From: Vibrio crassostreae
GTDB lineage: Bacteria; Pseudomonadota; Gammaproteobacteria; Enterobacterales; Vibrionaceae
Assembly: GCF_024347415.1 (NCBI RefSeq)
Contig: NZ_AP025476.1
Location: forward strand, 620,001 to 684,000
DNA length: 64,000 nucleotides
Reading direction: 5' to 3'
The position numbers and the translations under genes were made by a program. The first letter of the stretch is position 1. Each line of letters begins with the position of its first letter. The notes under the pieces were generated by a model, which made no database searches, was not told the DNA's origin, and saw nothing but the letters and a program-made list of their open reading frames with translations. Below, in pieces: positions 30,395 to 40,969 of the stretch.

Positions 30395-30427
30395 AACAGC
30401 TTGCGATCTCGCAGGCTGTTATTATTT
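30395..30427. terminator. Hairpin between pstS-like gene and ppx
   Basis: AACAGC-TTGCGA / TCGCA-GGCTGTT (30395-30420) followed by ATTATTTT, between convergent genes; one bulged base. Confidence 0.65.
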
Positions 30428-30437
30428 TGATTGTTCG

Positions 30438-31949
30438 TTATTTTAGTTTCAACGACCATCCAGCGTTGTTCCAACGTTGTTGCTCTTCTCTGAGTTCATA
30501 CTCAAGCAGTTGGTTTTGGGTCAACCAGTCGCTGTTAGATCCTTTTAATTCCCAGTTATGCTGTTGTTCAATCGTTAGAGTTACGTTTGGTTCAGGTGCT
30601 TGATTTCGCTGACGATTAAGTGAGATAGCGAGTCTCAATATACGAATCAGCAGTGTGATTTGTTGTGGAGTAAATAGAGAAAGCTCCGGTAAGTCTTGTA
30701 ACTTGAGCGCTTTTCTTTGATAGCGAACTAATGTCGAGATCAGACGTTGCTGCTCCGTATTGAAGCCTGGCATTGTCGTGTGCTTAAGCAGATAAGCCGA
30801 ATGGCGGTGATAGCCTTGAAATGCAATGCTTTGTCCAACCTCATGAAGCAATGCTGTCCAACCAACCAGATCATACAGCTCATTAGTGACTGTAGTAGTC
30901 ACTTGAGGCTGCACTTGTTTCAATAATGCAAGTGCGAGTACTTTGACTTTCTGGCCATGAGCTACGTCAACATGGTATCGAGAGACCAGCGTTTCGGCAG
31001 TTCTTGTGCGAACATCAATATCTTTAAATCTATCCTCCATGTCATAAAGAACGCCTTCTCTTAGGGCACCATCAGAAAAATGTAACTCCTTGATGTCTAG
31101 CGTATCCATGACTGCTGAAAGAATGGTGACACCAGCAGCAAACACTGGCTTTCTCTCATCACTTAAACCTGAAAGATTTAAGGTTTCGGAAGATGAATAC
31201 TCACATAAGTGATTCTTTAAATAGGACAGGCGCTGGGGCGTAATGAGACCGTCGGTGAATCCTAAGCCAATGAGTACCTCTTTTATGGATTTAGCGCTCC
31301 CAGATGAGCCAAAGGCTATTTCCCAAGGGGGCTTTTTATATTCTTCAATCAGTGGCATCAATAGACGAGTAGCCGCGGTATAAGCATCTGAAAAGTGTTG
31401 TGAGGTTAGCTCTCCTTCAGTAAAGAAACGTTGAGTGAAGCTGACGCATCCCATCGGTAAACTGCGCATAATTAGGGGAGTAAAGCCTTGTCCAGCGACG
31501 AGTTCGGTACTCCCTCCACCGATATCAATAACCAACTTAGATTCAGAAGCGGTTTGAGTGTGTTCTACGCCGTTATAGATTATTCGAGCTTCTTCTTGAC
31601 CAGAAATGATCTCGATTGGAAAAGGAAACAATGGTTTAGCTTGTTCTAAGAAGTCTTTAGCGTTTTTGGCCTTTCTTAGAGTATGAGTCGCAACAACTCT
31701 GACATCATCAAGCTCAAAATCCGCTAGTCGTTCTGCGAACACCTTGAGGCATTCTAGGCCTCGCTCGATAGCGCTTTCGGATAGGAAGTTACGTTCATCC
31801 AATCCATCACCTAATCTCACTTTCTGTTTGTGTCTGCTGACTAATTGCAGGTGTTGATCGAATACTCGGGCAACCACCATGTGGAAGCTGTTCGAACCCA
31901 AGTCGATAGCGGCAATACATCGAGAATGTTCGTTATCAATTAGCGGCAT
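30438..31949 (-). CDS. ppx: Exopolyphosphatase Ppx
   Basis: 503 residues. It removes terminal phosphate from polyphosphate. Actin-like ATPase fold: phosphate-1 motif AAIDLGSNSFHMVVARV, the EEARIIYNGV segment and IDIGGGSTELVAG. The C-terminal HD-like helical domain includes LLHEVGQSIAFQGYHRHSAYLL. A GppA identity is possible from sequence alone, but the overlap with ppk (10 bp) makes Ppx much more likely. Confidence 0.93.
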   Translation of the reverse strand: MPLIDNEHSRCIAAIDLGSNSFHMVVARVFDQHLQLVSRHKQKVRLGDGLDERNFLSESAIERGLECLKVFAERLADFELDDVRVVATHTLRKAKNAKDFLEQAKPLFPFPIEIISGQEEARIIYNGVEHTQTASESKLVIDIGGGSTELVAGQGFTPLIMRSLPMGCVSFTQRFFTEGELTSQHFSDAYTAATRLLMPLIEEYKKPPWEIAFGSSGSAKSIKEVLIGLGFTDGLITPQRLSYLKNHLCEYSSSETLNLSGLSDERKPVFAAGVTILSAVMDTLDIKELHFSDGALREGVLYDMEDRFKDIDVRTRTAETLVSRYHVDVAHGQKVKVLALALLKQVQPQVTTTVTNELYDLVGWTALLHEVGQSIAFQGYHRHSAYLLKHTTMPGFNTEQQRLISTLVRYQRKALKLQDLPELSLFTPQQITLLIRILRLAISLNRQRNQAPEPNVTLTIEQQHNWELKGSNSDWLTQNQLLEYELREEQQRWNNAGWSLKLK

Positions 31950-34036
31950 GATTTCTTCTCTTGTTTGTACTTCTTGCGAGTAAGTTTCTCCATACGTTTA
32001 ATATAGTGGTAAGTGGAGAGTTGTGACGTTGGGTAATCAAGTGGGGTTGCTGGTGGTTGTATGTAAGGGTTGCTCATCGATTGGTCTAACACTCGAGCTT
32101 TGTTGCCGTCTTCAAAATGAAACTCGGTGATATCGATAATGGTTTGCTTGATCTTTGGATCTAAAATTGGGGCAGCAACCTCGATGCGGTGATCAAAGTT
32201 TCGAGTCATCCAGTCAGCAGAGGAGATATAGACTTTCGGCTTTCCAGCATTACCAAATATCATCACTCTCGGATGTTCGAGAAAACGATCGACCACACTG
32301 ACAATCTCAATATGGTCACTGATGTTGGGTATGCCAGAGACAAGGGAGCACATACCACGAATGACCATTCTTACTTTTACATTGGCTTGGCTAGCCTGAT
32401 AGAGCTTTTCGATGATCTCTCGATCGACCAAGTTGTTGAGTTTTAGAGTGATGCTTGCTGGCTTATCCTCTATCGCGTTTTGTATTTCACGATCTATCAA
32501 CTGATATAGACGTTTTCTTGTATTCTTTGGTGACACAATCAGTTGCTTGAACTGTGATTTTTGATATGGGTTTTCGATATATTTAAAAACTTGTCTCACC
32601 TCCTGAGTCAAATCTTCATGCGCAGTGAGTAGAGAGAAATCGGTATAAACGCGCGCTGTAACTTCATGAAAGTTACCGGTGCCAATATGGGCATAATGCT
32701 CTGTATGCTTGCCTTCTTTTCGTTTAATGAGCAGCAGCTTGGAGTGAATTTTTAAGCTCGGGATACCATGGATGACTTTTACACCCGCTTCTTGAAGTTT
32801 CTTGGTCCACTGAATATTGGCTTGCTCGTCAAAGCGGGCTTGCAGCTCGACAACCACGGTGATCTTTTTACCATTGTGCGCCGCATCGATGATCGAGCTG
32901 AGGAGTTTTGAGCCTTCCGCAACACGGTAAACATTTATTTTGATGGAGGTTACCTTCGGGTCAAAGGAAGCCTGCCTAACAAGCTCAGTGATGTGATTAA
33001 AGGTGTGATAAGGGTAATGGAGTAAGATGTCACGCGCTTTGATCGCTTCGAAATAGTTTGGATAATGACTGAAATGCGCGCACTTAATCGGGGGTAGTGG
33101 ATGATTAACTAAATCACGTCTATTAAGGCTTGGGAACTCAGAGAAGTGTTTGAAGTTATGATAACGACCACCCGCAATGACACTGTCATAGTCAGATAGT
33201 TTAAGTCTGACTTGTAAGAAGTTGAGCATTTCAGCAGGCATTTCTGACTCATAAATAAGGCGTATCGGTAGTGCCGTCAAGCGCTGTTCTAAACCTAAAG
33301 ACATCAATTCTAGTAGACTATTTTCATTGTTATCTTGAAGATCATAATCGGCATCACGCGTCATTTTTATAGCAAAGCAACGCACGGAGTCATACTCAAA
33401 GAATCCTTTAAGCAAGTCATCTAAACAAAATCGAACTATATTATCTAATAAGATCAAAGTCGTACGCTGTGAACCTGAAGTGTCTGGTAACTTAACAAAT
33501 CGAGGAAGAGCTTCAGATGGGATTTCGAGTAAGACATATTGAGAAGATGTCTCTTTCTCAATGTCGATCGCCAAGTAGCTTTGTTCATCTTTGATAATAT
33601 TGAGTAACTGGCTATCTTCGTTCAAGAGAAACGGAGTTAAATGTGGCAGCACTTTTTTCTTAAAGTACTTTTTGATCCACTCACTCTGTTCTTCGCTAAT
33701 TTGCTGTTCGTTGACCAAAAAAATACGATTGCGCGCCAGTTCCAACAATAGGTCGTTATACAGCTCATGGAATCGAGCGTCGAGCTTACTTGCTTTGCTC
33801 TGCATTTGAGTTAGCAGGGTTTTCTGCGAGTTGGCAGGTAATTGAGGATCTTGAAGTAAGATCTTTCGTTTCACATCAGCAAATCGGACTTTGTAAAACT
33901 CATCGAGGTTTTTCGAGTAAATACCTAAAAAACGAACTCTTTCGATTAAGGGAACTGACTTGTCGGCCGCTTCTTGGAGCACTCTTTCATTGAAGGATAA
34001 CCAGCTAAGTTCTTTTGTGACATAGTCTTTTTCCAT
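31940..34036 (-). CDS. ppk: Polyphosphate kinase Ppk1
   Basis: 698 residues, near the E. coli 688. It makes polyphosphate from ATP by way of a phospho-histidine. N-terminal KELSWLSFNERVLQEA is diagnostic. The two phospholipase-D-like catalytic His are in KIHSKLLLIKR and DRFLEHPRVMIFGN. It is the first gene of the ppk-ppx operon, divergent from pstC. Polyphosphate stores are commonly under Pho control in gamma-proteobacteria. Confidence 0.96.
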   Translation of the reverse strand: MEKDYVTKELSWLSFNERVLQEAADKSVPLIERVRFLGIYSKNLDEFYKVRFADVKRKILLQDPQLPANSQKTLLTQMQSKASKLDARFHELYNDLLLELARNRIFLVNEQQISEEQSEWIKKYFKKKVLPHLTPFLLNEDSQLLNIIKDEQSYLAIDIEKETSSQYVLLEIPSEALPRFVKLPDTSGSQRTTLILLDNIVRFCLDDLLKGFFEYDSVRCFAIKMTRDADYDLQDNNENSLLELMSLGLEQRLTALPIRLIYESEMPAEMLNFLQVRLKLSDYDSVIAGGRYHNFKHFSEFPSLNRRDLVNHPLPPIKCAHFSHYPNYFEAIKARDILLHYPYHTFNHITELVRQASFDPKVTSIKINVYRVAEGSKLLSSIIDAAHNGKKITVVVELQARFDEQANIQWTKKLQEAGVKVIHGIPSLKIHSKLLLIKRKEGKHTEHYAHIGTGNFHEVTARVYTDFSLLTAHEDLTQEVRQVFKYIENPYQKSQFKQLIVSPKNTRKRLYQLIDREIQNAIEDKPASITLKLNNLVDREIIEKLYQASQANVKVRMVIRGMCSLVSGIPNISDHIEIVSVVDRFLEHPRVMIFGNAGKPKVYISSADWMTRNFDHRIEVAAPILDPKIKQTIIDITEFHFEDGNKARVLDQSMSNPYIQPPATPLDYPTSQLSTYHYIKRMEKLTRKKYKQEKKSCR

Positions 34037-34172
34037 CGAGATGATAATCCTTGAGTGCTGGCTATAGAGCTGATTACTTTAATTTAGAATGACAAAATTC
34101 ACAAAATCTAGGATCTTACTTTAAGAAATATGGTCAACAAACTTGTTATTAGTTTCAGTTGTTTAACGTAAC

Positions 34173-34206
34173 TTGTAATATAATTGTCATCTAACGTACA
34201 TATTAT
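34173..34206 (+). promoter_or_regulatory. Pho box and -10 element of pstC
   Basis: TTGTAAT-ATAA-TTGTCAT (34173-34190) has the 11-bp PhoB repeat. A weaker third unit (CGTACAT, 34195-34201) keeps the phase. TATTAT (34201-34206) begins 10 bp after the second unit, the same geometry as at phoB. The start site would fall near 34213, before the ATG at 34237. Confidence 0.72.
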
Positions 34207-34236
34207 GTCAGTAGCTAAAAAAAGGTAGATAAACAG

Positions 34237-36453
34237 ATGGCTTCAGCCCAATTTTCATTGAAAGAGCGCGACAAAAAAAGATGGTTGAAAGATCGTCTCG
34301 TCCGTTTTTCGGTGACATGTGGTGCAGTCAGTGTTCTAGCTGCTCTGGTGCTGATCTTTGTTTACTTGGCGATGGTCATTTTACCGGTATTTTCTGATAC
34401 TGGTTTAGAGACTAACCAAGCCGTAAAGACCGTTGCAGTAGAAAAGCCTATCGCCTTATCCGTAGATGAATACGGTCAGCATGCGTTTACTATCGAAAAG
34501 TCCGGTTTGGTTCAGTTTTGGGATTTAGAGTCTCAAAATACACATTCTTACTTTGAGCGTAATGTTTTAGCTAACCCCATCGCCTTTTCTCGAAATACCC
34601 CATCTGAAAGCTGGTTTGCCTTTGCCGACAGCGCAAGCAATCTTACTTTTTTCTATCCTGAGTATAGTGCGCCTGTACTGAAAAAGGGCAGCGAAGCCGA
34701 ACCTAAAATCGAGCAAATCACTCTCCCTGAGCCATTTTTAAATGATGAATCCTCTAATGGGGCGACGATCGACAAATTCGCGTTCTCTAAAAATGGGCGT
34801 GGTATTACGGTGGCAGCTCAGTTGAGTGACCAGCGAGTCTTGGTTAAGTGGTATCAGAGTGACCTTGCTGGTCAGTATGCTTTTCAGAAGAGCCAATGGC
34901 TATCGGATAAATTGGGATTACAGCAGCAACTGCTCGTTACTCCTGATGGGCAAACTTTATATCTCCGAGCACAATCGGATTTGGTTGTTTTGAAACTATC
35001 AGATAACGGCTTTGATGTTCGTGAAGTGATTGACCTTAGCTTAAATGATGCGAAGCATTCCGTAAAAAGCATCGATTTACTGTCTGGGGCATACTCGTTG
35101 TTGGTCACGCATGAGGACGGACAGGTTTCTCAGTGGTTCGATGTACTTAAAGATGAAAAGCGTAGTCTGACCCATATTCGAGATTTCCAGCTGGCTGAAC
35201 AAGTGCAATTTATTTTGCCCGATACTTATAGGAAGGGTTTTTACAGCTTCTATAAGAACGGCACATTACAAAGCCATTATACGACCAGTGAAAAGCTGTC
35301 GCTATTCGAGCGCGCATTTGATAAGTCACCACAATTAGCCGCTATGTCTGCTAATGAACTGCATCTGGCGACCTTGATTGATGGCACCATCAGTGTGGCT
35401 AAAGTCGACAATGAATACCCACAAATCTCATTCTCATCACTGTGGCAAAAAGTCTGGTATGAAAGCTACCCTGAGCCGCAATACGTTTGGCAATCGACCT
35501 CGGCGAATGATGACTTTGAAGAGAAATTCAGTTTAGTACCTATCACGTTTGGTACCATCAAAGCTGCACTGTTTGCGATGATGTTTGCCGTACCGGTTGC
35601 TGTGCTTGGAGCGATTTACACCGCATACTTCATGTCGCCACGCATGCGAAGAGTGGTGAAGCCTTCGATAGAGCTAATGGAAGCACTTCCGACCGTGATC
35701 ATCGGATTTTTGGCCGGGCTGTGGTTTGCTCCAATCGTTGAGACGCATTTAACAGCAGTCTTCTCATTAATGGTGTTGTTACCTCTGAGCACACTGCTGA
35801 CTGGACTTGTTTGGTTCTGTTTACCGAAGATGGTAACAGGCCGCTTCTCGAATGGTTGGCACGCACTGATATTGATTCCGGTATTGGTGATTACAGTGGT
35901 TGCGGTGTTTGCTGGTGGAAACAACATTGAAGCATTGTTATTTGGTGGTGATATTCGTACCTTCTTGGCCAGCTATGGTATCGACTTTGACCAACGCAAT
36001 GCGCTGGTGGTTGGTTTTGCTATGGGCTTTGCGGTCATCCCAACAATTTTTACGATCGCCGAAGATGCTATTTTCTCTGTACCTAAACACTTATCTGATG
36101 GTTCATTAGCGTTGGGGGCAACAGCGTGGCAGACCCTTATTTATGTTGTATTACTGACGGCTAGCCCAGGTATTTTCTCTGCGGTCATGATGGGATTAGG
36201 GCGAGCGGTTGGCGAAACTATGATCGTTTTGATGGCTACAGGTAACACACCAATTCTTGATTGGAATATTTTGGAAGGGATGAGAACCTTATCGGCAACG
36301 ATTGCTGTAGAGCTGCCTGAATCAGAAGTAGGCGGTTCTCATTTCCGCTTGCTGTTCTTGGCTGCACTCTTGCTGTTTATCTTCACATTCGCGGTTAACT
36401 CAGTTGCTGAGTGGGTTAGACAAAGACTGAGAGATAAATATCGTGCGTTGTAG
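34237..36453 (+). CDS. pstC: Phosphate ABC transporter permease PstC, long form
   Basis: 738 residues, more than twice E. coli PstC (319). A TM at about 28-50 is followed by a large periplasmic region (about 60-430) with recurring beta-strand motifs (VQFWDLE, VSQWFDV, HEDGQ), looking like a beta-propeller. The permease domain (about 430-730) has the EAA loop SDGSLALGATAWQTL..VVLLTASPGI and later GLGRAVGETMIVLMATG. The long type is known in Vibrio and relatives; the role of the extra domain is unknown to me. A Pho box lies upstream. Confidence 0.92.
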   Translation: MASAQFSLKERDKKRWLKDRLVRFSVTCGAVSVLAALVLIFVYLAMVILPVFSDTGLETNQAVKTVAVEKPIALSVDEYGQHAFTIEKSGLVQFWDLESQNTHSYFERNVLANPIAFSRNTPSESWFAFADSASNLTFFYPEYSAPVLKKGSEAEPKIEQITLPEPFLNDESSNGATIDKFAFSKNGRGITVAAQLSDQRVLVKWYQSDLAGQYAFQKSQWLSDKLGLQQQLLVTPDGQTLYLRAQSDLVVLKLSDNGFDVREVIDLSLNDAKHSVKSIDLLSGAYSLLVTHEDGQVSQWFDVLKDEKRSLTHIRDFQLAEQVQFILPDTYRKGFYSFYKNGTLQSHYTTSEKLSLFERAFDKSPQLAAMSANELHLATLIDGTISVAKVDNEYPQISFSSLWQKVWYESYPEPQYVWQSTSANDDFEEKFSLVPITFGTIKAALFAMMFAVPVAVLGAIYTAYFMSPRMRRVVKPSIELMEALPTVIIGFLAGLWFAPIVETHLTAVFSLMVLLPLSTLLTGLVWFCLPKMVTGRFSNGWHALILIPVLVITVVAVFAGGNNIEALLFGGDIRTFLASYGIDFDQRNALVVGFAMGFAVIPTIFTIAEDAIFSVPKHLSDGSLALGATAWQTLIYVVLLTASPGIFSAVMMGLGRAVGETMIVLMATGNTPILDWNILEGMRTLSATIAVELPESEVGGSHFRLLFLAALLLFIFTFAVNSVAEWVRQRLRDKYRAL

Positions 36454-36561
36454 TTTTAAAGGTTTGCCTCAATGTGTATCAATGGCTTTTAGTGGCTTTA
36501 TTAGCGTATATCCTGAGCTTCGTATCCCCTTGCGTTCAGCACGTCAAGAGCTAGGTCGATT

Positions 36562-38274
36562 ATGATCAATAAACTGAAGTCATTATTATCTTGGGTCAAA
36601 TCAGGCTCTCCGTGGATATGGTTAACGGGCGGGGCGGTGAGCATCAGTATGCTTTCTGTTCTTGGCCTGATGCTGCTGATTGGTTGGAAGGGCTTGACCT
36701 ATTTTTGGCCAGCACCTTTGTACCAATGGCAAGTTGATTCCAAAGACTTATCGTTAGTTGTCGACCTTGACGAAACCGTATCAAAACAAGATCTATTGAT
36801 TGGTCAGTTATATGAACGCAAGTACATCCCGATAGAGCAAGTTCCACAAGTCCATGACCTTTTGTCACCTCAAAATTTGTCGACAGGGCTAATACAGCGC
36901 TTAAGCATCAAAGTCGCCAATAGAGAACTGTACCCTGCGGACTTTGTTTCCATTCTGGATGTTAACTTACGTGAACCAACCACTCCACTTGATTGGATTG
37001 TGATTGAACGAAGTCGAGGTGGCTATTTCTTTGGTAAGCCAGTGGGTTTTAAAACCGCTTCTGGCACATTTGATTCGAACATAGACCAAAAGCTCGAACA
37101 AGGTTTAGCGTTTGCCGATACGTTACGTAAAGAAACGTCGCGTGTTGTGAACCAAGAAATTCGCAATATAAGCTGGCAATTGGAAAACTTGCGTTTAGAA
37201 AAGCGTAAGCTTGAACTCAATGAATCAGTGAGCGATGAATATCTTAAAACCTATACTCAAACTAAACTGGAATTAAACCGCCAATTAGGTGAGGCTGAAG
37301 TAAAGCTTGAGCATTTGAGAACGCAGCTTAATGTAGAAAGCTTGCTCGTTGAGGATATGACAGGAGAACAGGTCGAAATCTCGCTCAGTCACATTCTGGA
37401 TTATTGGTACCCGAATAATATGTCCTATCTTGAAAAGGTTGGGCATTGGGGCAAACAAGTTTGGAAGTTCTTATCAGAGAACCCACGAGACTCAAACTCT
37501 GAAGGTGGCGTGTTCCCAGCCATTTTCGGTACAGTGTTGTTGGTTATTCTCATGTCGATCGTAGTGATGCCTCTTGGTGTAGTTGCTGCGATATATCTTC
37601 ATGAATATGCAAAAAACAACGCACTAACACGTTTGATTCGGATTGCCGTGATTAACTTAGCGGGTGTGCCGTCGATTGTGTATGGCGTTTTTGGCTTAGG
37701 CTTCTTCGTCTATACCATTGGTGGCTCGATTGATACGCTGTTTTATGCCGAGCGATTGCCTGCACCGACATTTGGTACTCCAGGCCTATTATGGTCTGCT
37801 CTAACCTTAGCGGTATTGACGCTCCCAGTCGTTATCGTAACCACCGAAGAGGGCTTAACGCGGATTCCTAGCTCCGTGAGGCACGGTTCATTAGCCCTTG
37901 GTGCTACTCAATTTGAGACGCTTTGGCGCATTGTTTTACCAATGGCAAGCCCTGCGATTATCACGGGCTTAATTTTAGCAATCGCGAGAGCCGCGGGGGA
38001 AGTTGCTCCACTCATGCTGGTGGGTGTTGTGAAATTAGCATCAAGCTTGCCAGTCGATGGTCAGTTCCCGTATCTACATTTAGACAGAAAGTTCATGCAT
38101 TTAGGCTTTCATATTTATGATGTTGGGTTTCAAACCTCGAATATCGAAGCGGCGCGACCTTTAGTGTATGCCACTTCATTTTTATTGGTTACGGTGATTG
38201 TTGGATTAAATTTAACGGCCATCAATATCCGAAATAACTTGCGTGAAAAATACCGAACCTTAGGACAAGATTAG
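36562..38274 (+). CDS. pstA: Phosphate ABC transporter permease PstA, long form
   Basis: 570 residues (E. coli 296). First TM at about 20-40; a periplasmic insert includes a long coiled coil (about 190-270, QEIRNISWQLENLRLEKRK). Permease domain from about 310, with EAA loop RHGSLALGATQFETLWRIVLPMASPAI and GLILAIARAAGEVAPLMLVG. It pairs with the long PstC, so the two extra domains probably pack together. The stop TAG directly abuts the pstB ATG. Confidence 0.92.
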   Translation: MINKLKSLLSWVKSGSPWIWLTGGAVSISMLSVLGLMLLIGWKGLTYFWPAPLYQWQVDSKDLSLVVDLDETVSKQDLLIGQLYERKYIPIEQVPQVHDLLSPQNLSTGLIQRLSIKVANRELYPADFVSILDVNLREPTTPLDWIVIERSRGGYFFGKPVGFKTASGTFDSNIDQKLEQGLAFADTLRKETSRVVNQEIRNISWQLENLRLEKRKLELNESVSDEYLKTYTQTKLELNRQLGEAEVKLEHLRTQLNVESLLVEDMTGEQVEISLSHILDYWYPNNMSYLEKVGHWGKQVWKFLSENPRDSNSEGGVFPAIFGTVLLVILMSIVVMPLGVVAAIYLHEYAKNNALTRLIRIAVINLAGVPSIVYGVFGLGFFVYTIGGSIDTLFYAERLPAPTFGTPGLLWSALTLAVLTLPVVIVTTEEGLTRIPSSVRHGSLALGATQFETLWRIVLPMASPAIITGLILAIARAAGEVAPLMLVGVVKLASSLPVDGQFPYLHLDRKFMHLGFHIYDVGFQTSNIEAARPLVYATSFLLVTVIVGLNLTAINIRNNLREKYRTLGQD

Positions 38275-39093
38275 ATGTTCTCGATTAATGAAACCTTGGG
38301 TTACCAAGCACCACTAGATGTTCATAACCTGAAGGATGAGCAAGTTGCTATCTCAATTGAAGGGCTGAATCTTTATTATAAAGAGAGTCAAGCACTCGAT
38401 GATATTTCAATGCAAATTCCGAAGGGGCAAGTGACGGCTTTTATCGGCCCATCAGGGTGCGGTAAGTCGACGCTGTTGCGCTGTATTAATCGCATGAATG
38501 ATCTTGTTGAGGGCTGCAAGGTTTCCGGGAAAGTGAAGCTTCATGGCAAGAACGTCTATCACCCTAAGGTAGATGTCGCGACCTTACGACGTCGTGTCGG
38601 TATGGTATTCCAGCGTCCGAACCCGTTTCCTAAATCTATCTATGAGAACGTGGTTTATGGTCTGAGGTTGCAAGGCGTGAGTAACAGCCGAGACCTCGAT
38701 GATGCCGTTGAGCGCTCTCTTCGCGCGGCTGCGCTATGGGATGAAGTGAAAGACCGTTTGCATGAGAATGCCTTTGGTTTATCTGGCGGTCAACAGCAGC
38801 GTTTGGTTATCGCTCGTGCGGTTGCGATTGAGCCTGAAGTGTTGTTGCTAGATGAGCCGACATCGGCACTGGACCCTATTTCTACTCTGACGATTGAAGA
38901 ACTGATCAACGATCTCAAGACGCAATACACAGTGGTGATTGTTACCCACAACATGCAACAAGCTGCGCGTGTAAGTGACCATACTGCTTTTATTCATATG
39001 GGAAAATTGATCGAGTACTCAGATACGGACTCAATTTTTACGTCTCCATTGAAAAACCAAACGGAAGACTACATTACTGGTAGATATGGCTAA
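38275..39093 (+). CDS. pstB: Phosphate ABC transporter ATPase PstB
   Basis: 272 residues. Walker [11 protein letters not shown]-loop ([14 protein letters not shown]), signature LSGGQQQRL, Walker [14 protein letters not shown]-loop VTHNM. The N-terminal extension (about 25 residues) is usual for Vibrio PstB. It energises PstCA and takes part in PhoR signalling. No gap to pstA. Confidence 0.97.
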   Translation: MFSINETLGYQAPLDVHNLKDEQVAISIEGLNLYYKESQALDDISMQIPKGQVTAFIGPSGCGKSTLLRCINRMNDLVEGCKVSGKVKLHGKNVYHPKVDVATLRRRVGMVFQRPNPFPKSIYENVVYGLRLQGVSNSRDLDDAVERSLRAAALWDEVKDRLHENAFGLSGGQQQRLVIARAVAIEPEVLLLDEPTSALDPISTLTIEELINDLKTQYTVVIVTHNMQQAARVSDHTAFIHMGKLIEYSDTDSIFTSPLKNQTEDYITGRYG

Positions 39094-39167
39094 CCTCTAT
39101 AGAGGCGTCATTTAGAGCTAAGTTACTCTATAAAAATGGCTTTCTTCATTTCTTTCAAGGAGCAGAT

Positions 39168-39866
39168 ATGCATTTCGGTCGCCATATTTCAGGACAGTTC
39201 AATGTCGAGTTAGAGTCGATTCGTACTCATGTATTGACCATGGGCGGGTTAGTGGAGCAGCAGCTTTCGTTTGCAATGCAGGCGCTTCACAAAGACGATG
39301 TTGAATTGGCTAAAAAAGTGATTCGTGACGACCATAAAGTGAATGCAATGGAAGTGTCGATTGATGAGGCATGTACTCGAATCATTGCAAAACGTCAGCC
39401 TACCGCGAAAGATCTGCGTTTGATAATGGCGATCATCAAAACGATTACCGATCTAGAACGCATCGGTGATGTTGCCTCTAAAATTGCTCAGGGTGCTATA
39501 GAGATCCCTTCAACCAAAGAGCAAAAATTTCATGTCTCACTAGAACCTCTTTGCCGCCAAGCAATCACTATGCTTCACCAAGTATTAGATGCTTTTGCTC
39601 GTATGGATGTTGATGCGGCTGCTGAAGTTCATAAGCTTGATGATAAGTTGGATGCGGAGTACGAAGCTGTTATTCGTCAATTGATGACGTACATGATGGA
39701 AGATCCTAAGAACATTCCTAATATTTTGCAGGTGATGTGGTCAGCTCGTGCAATTGAACGAGTGGGAGATCGTTGCCAAAATATCTGCGAGTACATAATC
39801 TACTTTGTGAAAGGCAAAGATGTACGTCACCTAGGCGATCAAAGCCTTGATGACGCTTTAAAGTAA
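39168..39866 (+). CDS. phoU: Phosphate signalling regulator PhoU
   Basis: 232 residues, two repeats of a three-helix bundle with metal-binding E/DxxxD motifs ([12 protein letters not shown] near residue 102, [14 protein letters not shown] near 205). It links PstB to PhoR and keeps the pho regulon off at high phosphate. GGAG is found nine bases before the ATG. Confidence 0.96.
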   Translation: MHFGRHISGQFNVELESIRTHVLTMGGLVEQQLSFAMQALHKDDVELAKKVIRDDHKVNAMEVSIDEACTRIIAKRQPTAKDLRLIMAIIKTITDLERIGDVASKIAQGAIEIPSTKEQKFHVSLEPLCRQAITMLHQVLDAFARMDVDAAAEVHKLDDKLDAEYEAVIRQLMTYMMEDPKNIPNILQVMWSARAIERVGDRCQNICEYIIYFVKGKDVRHLGDQSLDDALK

Positions 39867-39909
39867 CGTATTCATCGAGCTGGGTTAATTTTGATTTTTG
39901 ACTCTTGCC

Positions 39910-40653
39910 CTAAACCGTGAGGGCTGCTCTTACATCGGATATCTTACTAGCATCAGTTACCGGGATTTGGTAGTCATCAATATCGTCGTTACCCATTTGA
40001 GCACTAGAGCTATTTTCCATTAGGCTTGGTCTTGTCGATTTTCCAGAAAGATGAAGTGCGGGTACTTGTGCAGTGCTTTGAATCATCTTAGCATTCGTTG
40101 CGTTGACGCCAGCCCCAGCCATGATGTCAATTCGTCCATCGGCTTGTTTGACCATTGCAGTCAATACATCAATGCCTTGTTCAGCATTAACAGCAAGCCC
40201 TGATGTCAGAATTCTTTCACATCCGAGTTCAATGACCTGCTCCAAGGCTGTTTGAAAATCAGAGCTTTGATCAATGGCTCTGTGGAACGTAATCCCAAGT
40301 TTTAACGAGCGCGCTTTGTCTGCCAGTTGCTGCATTTTTGGTATATCAATACTTCCGTTAGGCGCCAACACACCAAGTACGACTCCGTCCAGCCCTGCAC
40401 TTGCACAAGCTTCAATATCTTCAAGCATAGAAAGCATATCATCATCATCGAAAATGAAGTCGCCTTGTCTTGGTCTTATCATTGCATACACAGGAACTGA
40501 TGAGATGCGAGCAGCTTGCTTCATCATTCCGAAGCTCGGAGTTAACCCACCAAGTGCTAGTGAAGAGCAGAGCTCAATACGATTAGCTCCGCCAGCTAGG
40601 GCATTGTGTAGGGATTCTAGGTTATCGATACACACTTCAATTTCGATGTTCAT
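39910..40653 (-). CDS. cutC: CutC family protein
   Basis: 247 residues, single TIM-barrel domain. Start [31 protein letters not shown], then [20 protein letters not shown] and [12 protein letters not shown], all family signatures. It was linked to copper tolerance in E. coli, but the reaction is not established and the copper role is disputed. A single gene, convergent with phoU. Confidence 0.93.
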   Translation of the reverse strand: MNIEIEVCIDNLESLHNALAGGANRIELCSSLALGGLTPSFGMMKQAARISSVPVYAMIRPRQGDFIFDDDDMLSMLEDIEACASAGLDGVVLGVLAPNGSIDIPKMQQLADKARSLKLGITFHRAIDQSSDFQTALEQVIELGCERILTSGLAVNAEQGIDVLTAMVKQADGRIDIMAGAGVNATNAKMIQSTAQVPALHLSGKSTRPSLMENSSSAQMGNDDIDDYQIPVTDASKISDVRAALTV

Positions 40654-40818
40654 GCTATTTTACTCGTTCAAATTGAGACTAAGGAAATCATAGCAATCTT
40701 GGGATGATTCTGAATAGGTAGGGGCAGAGGAAAATAGAGGTAAAGTTTGGCTTTGCGGTTACCCCTATTCATTGTGGATATGAGCAAGGAATAAATCATT
40801 GTTGAAGCAATAGATGCA

Positions 40819-40852
40819 AAAAGCCCGAAGCGTTAACTTCGGGCTTTTAATA
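40819..40852. terminator. Terminator downstream of the peroxiredoxin gene
   Basis: AAAAGCCCGAAG / CTTCGGGCTTTT (40819-40830, 40837-40848). The next 120 bp up to the peroxiredoxin stop hold no gene. Confidence 0.8.
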
Positions 40853-40969
40853 GGACTTTACTTCTTAACTGATTGGCGGTGCGCTTTGCGCTATTAGCTT
40901 ATGCTTTATGTCTCTTTATAGAGAATCTTCCAACCATTAACCCGCGTTGAGTTCGGGCTTAAGAGGTAA

